The notes under the pieces: generated by a model
Database searches by the model: none
Seen by the model: the letters and a program-made list of their open reading frames with translations, nothing else
What the model was told of the DNA's origin: nothing
Made by a program: the position numbers and the translations under genes
Shown here: in pieces, positions 36,001-49,335 of the stretch
How positions within the stretch are numbered: position 1 is the first letter of the stretch
Layout: every line of letters starts with the position of its first letter
Assembly (NCBI RefSeq): GCF_028769735.1
Contig: NC_088173.1
Location: 6,345,038 to 6,409,037, forward strand
Length of the DNA stretch: 64,000 nt
Direction of reading: 5' to 3'
Origin: Zonotrichia leucophrys gambelii
Lineage: Eukaryota; Chordata; Aves; Passeriformes; Passerellidae

Positions 36001-39000
36001 GACCGCATGAGTCACAGGCAGGCAGAGAACACATCACCATCTATCATGCATAATTTATAAGATGGAGCACCGAGAAGAAATAATATTCCGAATAGCCCTA
36101 AACCTCATCCTGACATTAGTTCTTATGTCTGAACTATTTTTTAGAACTAATTATTCTTTCTAAGGTAGATATGAGCTAACGTTTTACATCAAACTGTCAG
36201 ATCGTACAGGAATGCAACATTCCTATGCTATTGTTTTTGCTCCAAAGGACCGACTTCCAAAAGAAAAGAAAAGCAAAATCTCATTTTATTGCCATTTATG
36301 AATGTTTTGAAATGCCTACCATTATTTTAGGTTTTTTTAGATGTCTGTTTTTGTTGGGCTAAACAACATTCATTTTCTGTTTTGGTGGAAAGTTTTGATC
36401 AGTTAGAGAGAAAAGCACATGAATTGTTAGGAAAACTTTCTGGGAACTCCTCCCATGATGAAGAATTGGAGGATTATTCTGCTGATTATTTATGCTGTGT
36501 TTTGTAGAATGGCTTATTTTAAATAGAGCAAAAACCCTGACATAGCTAAAACTTTGCACAGTTCCCTGAGCTGCTTTTATGCAGTCAGTGTCTTTTAAAT
36601 ACTGTTATATAAGATAGCTCTCATCCTATTTTAATGGTTAAGACTTTTGAAACAAGCTCTTTTGACAGTGTAGAATACATTTTGAAAAATCAGATAATCA
36701 GATCTTAGGAGGAAGTTTCTGCTATGTAGGTTCAGGATATGTTAGTTAAGTGGTCTTTTTTCCTATAAGACCCACTACCTTTTACCAATGTTAGTCCTAG
36801 AGAGGAAATCTTAGTTATTTATATTCTGGAGCAAATAATAATGATTTTGTTCATTTGCAGATTGTGTGTCCATCTGGTCTTTTCTAAGGTAGGAAAAAAA
36901 GCTGCAGAAGAGGAATGAAAGCATCTTTTGCTCCGGTTGTGATGGAGAAAAAAATCTCAAGAGAAAATAAAATGAAGGTGAGGGCTTACATTATGCTGGC
37001 TTTTTTTTAAAATGTGTGCCTGGAAATAGCTTGTGTTCTTCTCCTGCTACCATCATAAGCAGAGATGAGAAGAAGAGGTCCCTCATCTCTTTTGAGAACA
37101 GTAGTGATGCAGTTTAAACTTAGCAGCTCTCTAGGTAACACTGTCAATTCTGCTTTGACAATTAGTGATGAAGGAAAGTGTCCTGAAGCAAGGGATGTGA
37201 ATATTTCAGTAGGTGGCATTGTCTCCACTAAGTCAGTGTTGCTAGAGGGCATTTTGGTGATGGTGTTTCAAAATGTAAAGCTGACATCCTGGTCTCTTGT
37301 AGCTGTTGAGATAAAAGCCAGTGATATTTTTACAGAGATGAATAATATTAGGGAAATCTACTTGTGATTTTCTTCATCTTTAGTTAATGTAAAATGAGGT
37401 GAACACATGCTCCTAAATACCTTTACTCTTTACTCTTTTCAGTGATGTATGCACCTGTAGTGCAGGAGCTGCACTTAATTAACATTAATATTGAATTTAT
37501 ATCTTTAGACTAATGGAGAACAATTAAAGTGAATCAGCAATTTTATCAGGATTTAAGTAAACAAAGGTCTAGACTGCAAAGAAAGGACTTAGGGAAGAAA
37601 AACAGTCTGCACAAATGGCTGTTATTAGGCCCTTATGAGGTTTCATTCTCAAAACCTTTAAGCTGGTCTCTCCTATCATAACTCCTGCCCTCTCAACATT
37701 TTTATCTGAACAGTTTGTCAGTCTGTGTTGGAAGAATGGGCATTACATTTACTTTTACCCTCTCTTATGAAAATTGGTTTATATGTTCTCAGTGTATTGG
37801 GCAGAAAGTCACCACTTAGATTGTCATTCTGCAAAAGCAGCCTCAGTTTTTAAAAATCCCATCTATTCCTGTGTACAAAGCAGCAACTGACTGTAGTGTA
37901 ACCATGGAGACCTGCAGCAGATTCAGCAGTTGATTTTAAATCTCATGTTTCAGACCAGAAAATGTTAGATACTGTGCATCGCAGAGGTGACAAAGCCAGC
38001 CCCAAGGGAGGGCTGCTGGATGGGCAGCATGCTGGAGGCCCTCTGGAACTGCTGGATCCAGGTCTGCTCTCAGAAGGACGTTCACTGTGTCAACATCCAT
38101 GCATGCCAGGCAAAACCTGGGACCAACCATAGATTTGAAGACTGGAAAATCTCTTGTGCTATTATTTGATTTTCAAAAATACCTAGAACCCTGGCTCTGA
38201 CATGGAAATCCACATTTTATCTTCCCTTGCAAGAGACCTACCCCTACCAGTCTTTCTAGTGAATAGATGTAAATTGTAAGAAGACTATAGAATTATATCT
38301 TGTAGTTATATGGCCATGAAACTTTCCTTATTAATAGAATATGTCAGGGCTGGACTCATCATACTGATTTCAGTGTTGTTGCATTACAGGTACATTTGAT
38401 CTTTATATAAATATTTTTGTACACTATGGCTGTATATCTTTTCCACATTCTTCCACAATGTTCTCCTATCTTAGCAATTTTCATTAGAGAAACTTTGCTT
38501 AGATCAGGTCATAAATGGATAGCTGCTTGAAGTAATAGCTCCAATAGGATCTCTGTGTTAGTTATATTGTGGAAGAAATAGCTTCTGGATATTCCTTGTG
38601 GGGTATGATCAGAGTTAGGGATCAAACAGTTTTAAACAGTGATTCACCATGAGAAGCTATGCAAAATCAAGGTTGTTTAAACAGCATAAAACCAGAGATA
38701 CAAGTCAGGAATTGAAAATAGCCTAGCTGATGAGAATAAAATAAAAGTATTTGGATAAGGGAAATACAGGGCATGGAAATTATAGGATCTTTTCTTTGCC
38801 AAAACTGACCCTCAGTATATATCAATCTTATTTCTCTATTCAAGCAGCAGAGCTTTCAGCATTTGGCTTGTCTTATCAGTATCATCAGGTCTGATGTTCC
38901 AGTAGGTGATAAATAGCTGTGCTCCTTTGAAGAAAAGAGATATATTGATACTTGTGGCTAACATTTCTTCTGTATATAAGAAAGCTGTATTACTGAACAG

Positions 39001-40977
39001 GACAAATGGCTCTTTAGAACATAATTTCCTAATTGACTCCTGAATAGCTGATGTTGGAAAGAAAAGGTTACTCTTGAAGATCAGGGTCTTATCTATGTAT
39101 ACACATTTGAGGTTTCAATCCCTGAACTCTAAGAAGACTATTTAGAGCATGTACAATATCTTTTTTTGCCCTTCCTCTTTCATTTTTAGATCATTCTTAA
39201 GTGTCCAATCAAATATTTCTTTGCTCTCCACTACAGTCTATGCACAGGAAATTCTATATTTTGTTTTATGTGGGTAGAAAAAAGCATCTGCACCCACTAT
39301 TCTTCTCTGATTCTGCTCATTGTAATACATTATACGTGGAGGGAAGGGAGTGTTACTCTTTTTGGTTTTGCAGTGGGAGTGATTCAGAGCATTAAATGCT
39401 TTCTTTAGTAATAGGCTGTGAACATTTGTGAATGCAACTAATAAGTCAGAATCTGAACTGAATTTGTCATGGCCTTTGCTGAAATAACATCTCCTCCCTG
39501 CTCATTGCCAGCCCACCTCCTCAGATGCACAGGCAGAATGCTGGTGTAAGCTCTCCTCTCTGAGGTGAGGATGAGGCACTCCCAGACATTGTTCCTGCCC
39601 TGGGATCCATGAGAGCTAGGGATTTTGGCCTGCCATGGATACTGCACACATTAAATTCTTTTCTGCAAGGCCACTTTCTCTCAAATAACCCTCTGGCATG
39701 GATTGCTGCACAGGGTTATTAAATCTCACATGAGTATTTTTCCTTGTTGAGCTGCAGCAGATGCGTCAAAGAAGGAGAGGAGATTCCTTGGAAGATGGGA
39801 AAAATTTGCAAAAAGAAAATGTTTTGGAAGGCAAAAGTCATGGAAGCTAAAAAAAAAATGGATAAAAAGGAAATGAAAAAAGCAAACATGCATTTTTATG
39901 GCTGTTGCACTTCAATATTGAATTTTTATTCCAGGAACATATCAGATCTAGGCAACAAGAGTCGAAAGCAGTTTCCATGTTATATTTCTGATCTCATGCT
40001 TTTCCTTGCAACAATGGGATTAAACAATGCCAAAATGTTTTTATGGTGCCATGGGATTCTGCAGCTACTGCAAGTTCTCTGATGGAATCTGTCAAATGTA
40101 AAAGCATATTCATTAAGGTCGTGCACTTTTCTGCTCCCAGCTCTGTGCAGCTGTGGCATTTTTCCATCTGTGTTTCTTGTTACAGATCTGAATGACTCAT
40201 CCTTGAATTTGCCTTTGAGGTAGACAGTTTTCCTATGGCAATGAAATCCAGCTGGTACACAAAAAAATTGTGTGTTGGTATCAAGGAAGGATCATTCTTC
40301 AAAAAGTTCAGCTCAGTCTAAAAGCTAGGATTTTAACATTCATTTCTCAGTCTTATTTTAATGGTTTGCACTTTTTTCTGTATAATATAATTTTAAAGGA
40401 GTAGACCAAATATTAAGCTCCCTATATATTACCAGTAAAACATTTCCTCTGGATTTTCAAATAGCACTAGGAAGAAGAATCTAAATCTTGCTGAACCTCA
40501 ATGTTTTTCTCTGAAAATACTGATATTTTCTACAGTTTAGTTGACTAATTTTACTTCAAAAACTGCAATATACTCTTTTCTATTAGATAACATTTGTATT
40601 TTAGCTCTTTTTTAAAGTTTAGTGTTTATGTAAGCCTTCCAAATGTCTGTGGGTTATTAAACTCTCTTACTTGCTCACCAATTAAACAATTCCTTTGCAA
40701 AAGCATCAATTGAATTGATTCGCAGGGGAGCTGAGAGAATGTACAATGTGATACTGACTACTATGTGAATTCTGGAAGACTTAATCAAAATGAGGACTAT
40801 AATGTATGTTACACTACATTTAAACAGTTTGAGAAATTCATTGTGCTCACAGTAGGAAAATCAAGTGTCTATATTAGAATACAGAGCACGCAGCCAATCA
40901 AATTGACACTAGAATAGCAGCCTGAAACTGGAGAAACCTTAGTCTCATCATTGATATTTTACAATTAAAACAATGCT

Positions 40978-41519
40978 TTCCCCCTGTACTCAGCACTGGT
41001 GAGGCTGCATCTCTTGTCCTGCCTTCAGTTTTGTGCCTCTCATTACAAGAAAAACATTGAGGGGCTGGAGTCAGTCCAGAGGAAAGCAATGGAGCTGGTC
41101 AAGGGTCGGCAGGACAAAGTTTTGAGGGGAAACTGAGGGAGATGGGGATGTTTAGCCTGGAAGAAAGGAGGTTCATAGGAGACCTTATTACTCTTTACAA
41201 CTGCCTGAAAGGAGGGAGGAACAAGATGGGTGTCAGTCTCTTCTCCTAAGTAATGAGATATAGGACAAGAGGAAATGGTCTCAAGGAGTACCTAGGGAGG
41301 CTTAGATTTCATATTAGATGAAAGTCCTTTAGTGAAAGAGTAGTGAGACATTGGAACAGGCTGACTAGAAAATGATAAAGTCACCATCCCTATAAGTGTT
41401 CAAAAATGTGTAGTTGTGGCATTTGAGTGCTAGTTTAGTGGTTTAGTACTGAACACAATGCTCCTTTAGCACTGGGCTCAATGATCTTAGAGGTCTTTTG
41501 CAGCTCTAACAATTCTGTG
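40978..41519 (+). mobile_element. CR1 LINE 3' region, plus strand
   Basis: Begins in the end of ORF2 (TACTCAGCACTGGTGAGGCT, then the AACATTGAGGGGCTGGAG block). It passes through TTACTCTTTACAACTGCCTG, GAAAGGAGGGAGGAACAAGA and the 3' UTR, and ends at GGGCTCAATGATCTTAGAGG with the tail AACAATTCTGTG at 41519. It is 5'-truncated and clearly diverged. A gap lies near 41100, where a GTGAAGGGT-type segment is shortened. Confidence 0.95.
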
Positions 41520-42267
41520 CAAACAAAAATCTAGTACAGAAATTTTTTGCATCTTTCCTAATAAAGAATTAAAAGATTGTGAGCACCACACTTCTGCTGT
41601 CAGTATAGTTGTTTATCCAAATATGTCATGGAGGTGTTCAGACAAAATGAAAGCAAAATCACTGCTCATAAAATGTTAATGCAAACTGCCTTTACACAGA
41701 GCAAGATAACATTTATCACAAATACAGTAAAAAATTATTCCCTCCAACAGCAACTACATTAGTCACAAATATCCAGAAGAAATCAATTACAGGATGATTG
41801 ACATGAAAGCATGGGACAGCACACAGACCCATGTGAAACACAGACCAAAAATGCCATTAGAATATATAGATGTACTTGGATATTGAGAAGGAACTCTACA
41901 GATCAATATCTTGCATTTTAGCATAACAGAAAAATCAATGCTTCAGGAAACAAAATCATTATCAACTTCAATTTCCAGGATGTTTCTTCCAGTTAGTAAA
42001 AAAGTCGTGCATATGTATTTGAAGTAGCTTTAACAAAAGAAAAAAAAACCCAAACACTTGAAAAAGAGAATGTAATACTAGAAGTAATACTTAAAACACC
42101 TATGACTATTTGTAGTAATAAATCTTGTAGCATTACACATGGCTGTTCTGGCCCTGAAGGGAGTTCCTGTAATCTTTGATATGAATTTTTGCAGGTGCTC
42201 TCACCTACCAGTCATCCCCAATATTTCTGAACTGTTACAATTTCTAAGGAAATGCTGAAGACCATGC

Positions 42268-42283
42268 AAAAAAAAAAAAAAAA
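42268..42283. repeat. A16 homopolymer
   Basis: A run of 16 A with no recognised retroposed body upstream. Confidence 0.9.
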
Positions 42284-42352
42284 TTACACATTTAAGACTG
42301 AATCTATATTGTAATCTTCTGTTCAGTGATCTCATCCAGTGCATTTAGATCA

Positions 42353-42520
42353 GAGAATCATAGAAAGGTTTGGGTTGGAAGAGGCCTAAATAGCATCTAA
42401 TTTCAACCCCTCAGCCATGGGTAGAGATGCCATTCACTACACAAGATTTCTCAGAGCCCAATGCAAACTGGCCTTCAATATTTCCAGGGATCGGGTATCC
42501 ACAGCTTCTCTGAGAAAATG
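42353..42520 (-). mobile_element. CR1 LINE 3' end, short, minus strand
   Basis: The plus strand begins AGAATCATAGAAAGGTTTGG and GTTGGAAGAGGCC, then CAACCCCTCAGCCATGGG, CTCAGAGCCCAATGCAAACT and TTTCCAGGGATCGGGTATCC, which is the reversed CR1 end. Similarity fades near 42520. The plus-strand frame at 42417-42608 is repeat-derived. Confidence 0.92.
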
Positions 42521-44200
42521 GCAATGGTGGAACTTACTGAGTTACCAGAATAACCTAGGTCACTTTACATGCTGTTTCTACAGAAAAAACAGAATTTCAC
42601 TCTGTTAACTAAGAGATAAAAGCCTTTTGTTGAGTCTTTCAAATAACAAAAAATGGCTAACCTAAGTGAAATATGTAGTTTGGTATGCAAAGTAGAAATG
42701 AAAATGGGACTCACCTTGACACATGAGCATTTGCAAAATGTATGTGTACTAGAGCAATGTTTTGAAGCATACACCTGCAGCAGGTGGTTTTTGCTGTAAT
42801 TTTGTTACAAGTATGTTAAGTCCCAAATGTCTGACTGCAAGCATTGACTGTGAATGTTGGAACACGTGTACCACTGCCAATAGCATAGACATAGACATGC
42901 TTCCTGTGCTATTGTCTTATGGCAAGAAGGATGGCTGACCTTCACCCTTGGCCCTCTTTCATTTAAAAATGTCCTTGCTAGTCAGAAAACTTGATATATT
43001 TTCCAGAACACCTGTAATTAATAGAGTCACTTGTGTACCTAGAATTTTTCACAGATTTTGTACAAACAAGGAGCAGGAGCAATGCAAAACACAATTTTAA
43101 TTCAAACTTAATTTTGCTTTTGATGTTGGTTTATCTTTAATATTGATGGCACAAACTATGAGTTGAAATGCACATTGCACCCTCAGTAAGCCACAAAACT
43201 ATCCTTGTACCCAGGCAAAGGGAATTGGGTGCATACTGCAAATGTTTTGCAGGACACTTTCTTGCTTGCTTCTCAACAGCTCTCACAAAAATCTGCAGTG
43301 GGATAAATGCACGTCTTTTAAGGAATCAAGGTAAGTTTCTACGAAATGCTGAAGTATCCTCAAGTTAGCACCTGCTTTTAGCCCATTTTCTAGTTAGCTC
43401 CTAATGTTGTGGCCCACACGTGGTTTTGTTGATGACCCAAGGGCAACAGGATAACTTACCAGCTTCTTTCTAAACCTGTGGAGTTTCCAGCAAGACAGAA
43501 ATACAGCAAAACCTTTCTTTATTTTGAATGGTTGGGTTTTTGTTTTTTGTTTTTTTTGCTGCCCAAGTACATTTGAATGCATGAGAGGAATGGGTCAGCT
43601 AAGGAAGGTGTTGTCGAGACTTTGTCCTGCAGGATAAAACAAAGCTGCTACGGCTCAGGAGGATACACAGACAAAGCAGTTTTCTTAAGCTTTGAGGCAC
43701 ATATATTACTGGCAGTAACAGAAAAAAAGCAACCCAGAAAACTGGAGTAAGGTTACTTTATGATATGGTAATGCAAGCATCCTGCTCAAAGATGATGCAA
43801 ATAGCATAATTTTACTCAGTTCAAGATATCATTTATATCAGTTTTGGTTTTTGACAAGTAACCTATGTTTGAAAACATTTTAATATAATGAGTCTAAAAA
43901 TATTCTTAGTATCACTCAATAGTAGTAATAAACATAAGTCAGGATTTATTTGATGATGTTTTATTGCTGGAAGACTGTATTCAGTGTATCATATTTAGAG
44001 CAATGGATAACCTTTATGTCTTTATAGAAAATGGATTTGAATTGTTCACATTGATCATGATTAAGACCAGAATGTAGTAAACCCTTTAAACTACCACCAA
44101 ATTCCTGCTGCCTTTATGGAGTGGCATCTGAAAGGAACTAGGAAAATATTATAGAAGTACATATATTTGCAAAATTCTGTTACTGCTGTAATAATAATGT

Positions 44201-44224
44201 TTACATAATAATTACATTATGTAA
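44201..44224. repeat. Inverted repeat, 9-bp arms, in a TAATAA-rich patch
   Basis: TTACATAAT, a 6-base loop, then ATTATGTAA. Flanking GTAATAATAATG words make the whole patch from 44190 to 44240 low in complexity. Confidence 0.8.
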
Positions 44225-44877
44225 TAATAATGTAATAATGAGCTAGATAATACATTGCTGCACAAAATATTGCATACATACAGATATTATTTAGCTTACT
44301 CTCACAACAGTAATACAATAAAACATTATTACTCTACTTACTGTGAACTAATGGCTACAAAAGGCAGTGAAACAAATTTTGATAACTATAGTTCACTTTA
44401 ACAGAAAATATAAATTAGACCCGATCTTTTCTCACATTTTACCAAGACCATGTGTCCTATACTTTAAAATCATTAGAAAACATGAGATTTAAAATGAGAT
44501 TGAATTGTAAAGCTGAGATTCTAATTTTAATTTATATGTAACCAAGGTTAACCTCCATCCTAGTAAGGATATCCACTAGGTTCTGAAGGGGTTCTGAAAT
44601 GGAATTGGCAAGACTCATCAAACTTTTAAATCTAAAATATAATATCTTTTTAAATGTGTCAAAACCTTAGAAAGTTTTGTGTTCAGAGTGATTTTTTGTG
44701 GGAGGGAAATGAAGACTGTTTCTGTAATGTTTCTATTAGAAGATCCGTATAAAAACATGTAGGAAAATTTGTTTCCCAGAGCTTATATTATTTTGATACA
44801 TTAAAATACTTGTTTCATTCTGATGATCTTTTGTTACCTTAATGCATTTTTTCTTTGCATGTTTTCTGAAAAGAACT

Positions 44878-44905
44878 GAGAGAGAGAGGGAGGAGAGGGA
44901 GAGAG
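44878..44905. repeat. (GA)n / GGA-rich low-complexity run
   Basis: Pure purine run of GAGAGAGAGGGAGGAGAGGG type, able to form triplex-like DNA. Confidence 0.9.
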
Positions 44906-45147
44906 TATATTATTCATCTGCCATAGAACTGTGGGAAGAAACACTGTAGCCAGCTTAGGAAAATTTCACTTTTCTAAATTTTTTCAGATGTGAACTTGAT
45001 GGAGTAAATGTCTTCAATAACTATAAAAGGATACCAACCCAGGGAATTTCCTTCCTTGTTTTCCTATTATACTACAAGGAATATTTATTTGTCAGTTCAC
45101 ATGGATAATAATGATCACCTTGATCCAAGAGATAATCATTGGAATCA

Positions 45148-45161
45148 AGTCACATGTGACT
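45148..45161. promoter_or_regulatory. 14-bp perfect palindrome containing an E-box
   Basis: AGTCACATGTGACT is its own reverse complement. TCACATG on both strands fits the E-box bound by MITF/TFE-type bHLH proteins. Function is inferred from the motif only; a single site of this length can arise by chance. Confidence 0.3.
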
Positions 45162-47059
45162 AAGTCCAGGTCTCTCCAAAGAGGAAATATTTTGAAACTG
45201 GAAGGACATACAGATTAAAAAGTATGCGGTCTGTATGTTAGCAGTATACCAAGCAGATTGGGATCATTTAATATCTTTTACTCAGGTCATAAGTACTTAA
45301 AATCCTTCCCTGATGTAAATCTCATTTATTTAAATGAGTGTTGCATTCTTCCTCTATGTTTCTGTCTCACCGACAAACACTGAACACTGTACATTACATA
45401 CAGTATTGCAAGTAACATTTCCTTTTTTAGTTAATTTTATCTAATTCTCCTCTTTAGCAGCAGAGAATTGCCAGATCAGTCTAAACTCTACTCACTTTAA
45501 ACTTTTTATCTTAAAGGGTTCTGCTTTTGAAATAAATTCTGCTAAGTACATGTCAGTGAATGCATCCTCATGGAGTCTACATATGTCTTCTAAACATTTC
45601 TCTCAGAATTGAGCAATACAGAAAAATATTTTGACAACATTGTAAAACAAGTGGTAGTGCTTGTTACTTCACTGAATGGAAGAAAAAAGTGGAATTGTTC
45701 ACCACTGGAATCAGGTGTGCCTGGATCACTTCCTGAATGTGGTGTCTTTAAACTATTTTACTGTTGCATATAAATTTTCAACACAAGTATTTTAAAAAGA
45801 GGGTTAGAAAGTGATGGTTCTTTTACTTATTCTTATATGAGAAAAAGTATAATAAATTGCAAGAAATAACTTGGCACCTCAAAGTCATCAAATATTTAAT
45901 GGTATCCTGGCTCTTCAGAATCTTATCCTTGTCCATCATGATACACCGAAACTGAAAATTAAGAAATACATGTATTGTTATTCTCTTTTTGTACATGATC
46001 CTGCATTCAAGTAATATATTTAATTCTATAACTATTAATATCAAGACAAAAATACTCAAACTCCCTTAAGAGATGCTGTAATGAAAGTGTATAGGACTCG
46101 CACCTCTGACAGAGCTGTTGTCTAAGATGCTTTTTCCAATCCATGTAAAAAGAATAGGGTTTTTTTCTGAATCTAGTGAATCTAAAGTATTTATTTTAAC
46201 TGCGGTGAGGGGAGAGAATAATTAATGACTTTTAAAGTCCATTTATTAAGTATTAGCAATTATTTAAAAATGAACAAAGCCAGCCATAGTAGTTTTAATT
46301 TCTTGATGTTTTCCTGAAATGATTGACATTTCTTCTGAGATCCTCATATAGATGTCTAAATACTTGTCAAAACATATTGGTGTCACGGATGTTGTTTTTC
46401 TTTTCACAAATCCAAAACTAGCTAGCTAGATTTGGTTTTCCATGACAGAAATTTTTACATGTTGATACTGGCATTGCCAATTATGACTTCAAGAACAAAT
46501 ATGGCATTCACTAATTTTTTTCTGAATTTCAAGATTGCATTCTACAGCCATATTGCATAAATCTAGAAATCTCTAAATAATACTCATTAAAATAATGTGA
46601 TCATTCATTTACGATATAACTATTATGAAGCAAACATTACATCACAGTCTGTTGTCAAAGAAATGCTGTTTGCAAGCAGAGGAATCAAGGTACTTGGTGT
46701 TTCTTCAAAGTTTGGGTATGACATTTGCTGGGATAAGAAATGTTCTGAAATTCACTGGACTATGTTGCATGCTCCTCCATGTATATGAGACCGTCAAAAA
46801 TAATGGAAACCTTGTCTAAAGATCAATGTCCCAGCTATTTGCAAAGGAGTAAAGCAAGATCATCCCCATGGAGTTGTGCAAATACCCCAGTGGAGGCCAG
46901 GACCTGTCTTTATCATACTATTAAATTGAGAGACTTCAGGGGCTACCTTGGTCTGAACATAATTACTGATTTCTTCATGGGATCCAGTGAGACAACATGT
47001 GGGAACAGTAGAAAGCTGCACCAGGGGACGTTTATATAGTGATAAAAAGAATGGCCCAG

Positions 47060-47704
47060 TGGAAAATGAACTAGATGTGCTGTTTGGCAGTTAGCTGAAC
47101 ATGACCCAATGTGTGCCCAGGGGGCCAGGAAGGTCAATGGCATCCTGGCTTGGATCAAAAATTATGTGGCCAGCAGGACCAGGGAAGTAATTGTTCCCTC
47201 ATACTCAGCACTGATGAGTCCTGTGATCAATTCTGGGCTCTTCAGTTCAAGAAAGACATTGAGGTAACAGATTTTGAGGGCAGCAAAGCTGAAGAGTCTG
47301 GAAAGTAAGTTATATGAGGAAGGGCTGAAAGAGCTGGTGTTGTTTAACCTGGAGAAGAGGAGACTCAGGTGAGACATTATTACTCTCTACAATTGCCTGA
47401 AAGGAGCTTGCAGCCAGGTGGGGATTGGCCTCTTCTCCCAGGCAACAAGTGACAGGACAAGAGGATATGACCTCAAGTTTCACCACAGGTTTGGGTTGGA
47501 CAGTAGGAAGAATTTCTTCCTGGAAGGGGTGGTTGAGCATTGGAATGGGCTGCCTAGGTGATGGAATCATCATCCATAGAGGTGTTCCAGGAATGACCAG
47601 GTGTGGCATTTAGTGGTGCGGTCTAGCTGAGGAAGTGGTGTTCATTTGAAGGCTGGACTCAATTTTGGAGGATTTTTCCAAACTAAATAGTTCTAGGATT
47701 GTTT
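47060..47704 (+). mobile_element. CR1 LINE 3' region, plus strand
   Basis: Starts in ORF2 near GCTGAACATGACCCAATGTG and GGCCAGGAAGGTCAATGGCA. It continues through TACTCAGCACTGATGAGTCC, AACCTGGAGAAGAGGAGACT, TTACTCTCTACAATTGCCTG, TTCTCCCAGGCAACAAGTGA and GAAGAATTTCTTCCTGGAAG. The 3' UTR ends near 47704 with CTAAATAGTTCTAGGATTG. It is 5'-truncated with scattered indels. Open frames on both strands at 47111-47613 belong to this repeat. Confidence 0.95.
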
Positions 47705-49314
47705 AAGGATCTTTCTTATCTTGTGGTCCCATGAAAACAAACTTCTCACACAATTATATGTTTAATTTCTCTATGTGACATAAAATTTTAAAACCCCCAA
47801 AACTTCACTTATCCTAGAAATGCATTATCTTAGCAATTATAACACTGGCCTGAAATCAAATTCCCATTCTGCTGAATTCAATTCAAGAATGGCAATCTAT
47901 ATGCTCTAGGAATGCCCATCATTAAACAATTGAGTTCTAGCTTGAGCACCTTTTTTCTCTCTTGTTGGAGCTGTTCCACTATGTATGAATAATTAACCAA
48001 CCATTGAAAGAGTGATGTGAACTTGCAGCTCTTATATCCTGGTTGAACCTCTAATTGCTGGCCTGGCTGCAGCCAACTCATGCCTATGTGCATTAGGTAT
48101 TCTCTATTTGGAGAAAAATGTGCTTACAAAACGTTTTTAACCTGAGACAGGGCAGTGAAGAAGAGGTCTGCATTAAGAATCTAATCACCTGGGGCATCTA
48201 GAGCTTCCTACAGGATCAAAACCATTTGCAAGATGCATGACAGCCCAAGGCCTTCCTAGTTGGAAAGAAGCTGAATCTGAGATGCTTAAGGAGTTATAAC
48301 ACCACCAGACCGGAATAGCAGCAGAGCATTGTTGGCTGAGGACAGCAGTGCCAGGTAATGTTAGGGATCTAATTCAGATGATTTTACAGAAGGAGTATCT
48401 TCACTGATATTAGGCAGATATTTCTGGCAAGGGAAGCTGCTGGGTAGAAAACAGATTAATATTCCAAATTCAATTTATATAATTGACTGATTGAAAAGGA
48501 ACCTTGCAAATTAAAATAGGATTAATTAGCCTTGAATTCCTGTATTGTTAACAAGATTCATTGCAGCAAATGAGTACATTCAAGATTCTAGAATTGGCTC
48601 AAAGTTGTAGTGTGTACTCCTAGACTGTAAATTCAAACTTTCAAGGGTTTTTTCCTCATTTGTTTTAAACACCTAGAGAAACTTTACTCTTAAAAAGCTC
48701 TGCCTTTCCTCCTTCACTGTTATGCATCTTACTACATTGTCAGACATCAGACTAAAAACCACTGAGTAAATGGAAATACAAAGACTTTATTTGCTTGATT
48801 TAGCTGTCATTGATTTGTTGGTACTGTCTTCAACATACAAGTTTTAGAATTGTCTTATTTCCCTTTTACTTTTGTGACATTTTCAAGGTGATTTGAGATT
48901 CATATTTGGCACCCTTTTTCATAGTCAACAGAAGCAAGTCAAATGATTTTGAAGGCCTACATTTTAAAGAAATGCTCTTAAAGAAAGAAACCAGTACAAT
49001 TTTTAAAATCTTGTCAGTCACCTAAATATGAATGCTGTAGAAATGAATAAATGGTACAGAAAATTTTTATGTTACTGTTGTATGGATATCTCCATCAAAG
49101 TATTTTATAGTAAAGTAGTTTGGATTTTGCATTTTTTGGTGATGTTTCATAGGTCCATTAATCTCAGAGTGACTCTACTCAGGAAGAGACAAAGCACTAG
49201 AGACACTGAAAGTCCCTCAAATTCATCCTTTTTCATCTGTCTGGTTTAGCTTTTACCTGCCTTCTCTTCACTCTTCTATTTAACTTAATCTGCTTTGTGT
49301 AAGTGATGGAAGTC

Positions 49315-49335
49315 TGTCAAAACAGGATTTTGACA
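49315..49335. repeat. Perfect inverted repeat, 8-bp arms
   Basis: TGTCAAAA, a 5-base loop, then TTTTGACA. Confidence 0.75.

Larger units (their letters stand above)
31291..40977. other. Long repeat-poor AT-rich tract, no gene recognised
   Basis: Nearly 10 kb without a recognisable CR1 or LTR. It contains a 24-base tandem doublet, the inverted repeat at 32947 and a weak CTCF-like word at 37206-37219. Frames such as 30-112 residues (39744-40082 plus is the longest) show no domain; that one is lysine-rich because of A-rich sequence. Confidence 0.5.
42521..47059. other. AT-rich sequence without a recognised gene
   Basis: Holds an AT-rich palindromic patch at 44201, a GA-rich run at 44878 and a 14-bp palindrome at 45148. 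The region 46780-47059 just before the next CR1 is richer in G and C and may be an unrecognised repeat. The overlapping frames at 46597-46788, 46625-46819 and 46779-47039 show no domain. Confidence 0.45.

Noticed and set aside
39744..40082. 112-codon lysine-rich frame
   Set aside because: The lysines come from an A-rich patch. The rest has no domain or conserved motif.
47111..47613. Frames on both strands near 47 kb
   Set aside because: They fall inside the plus-strand CR1 fragment.
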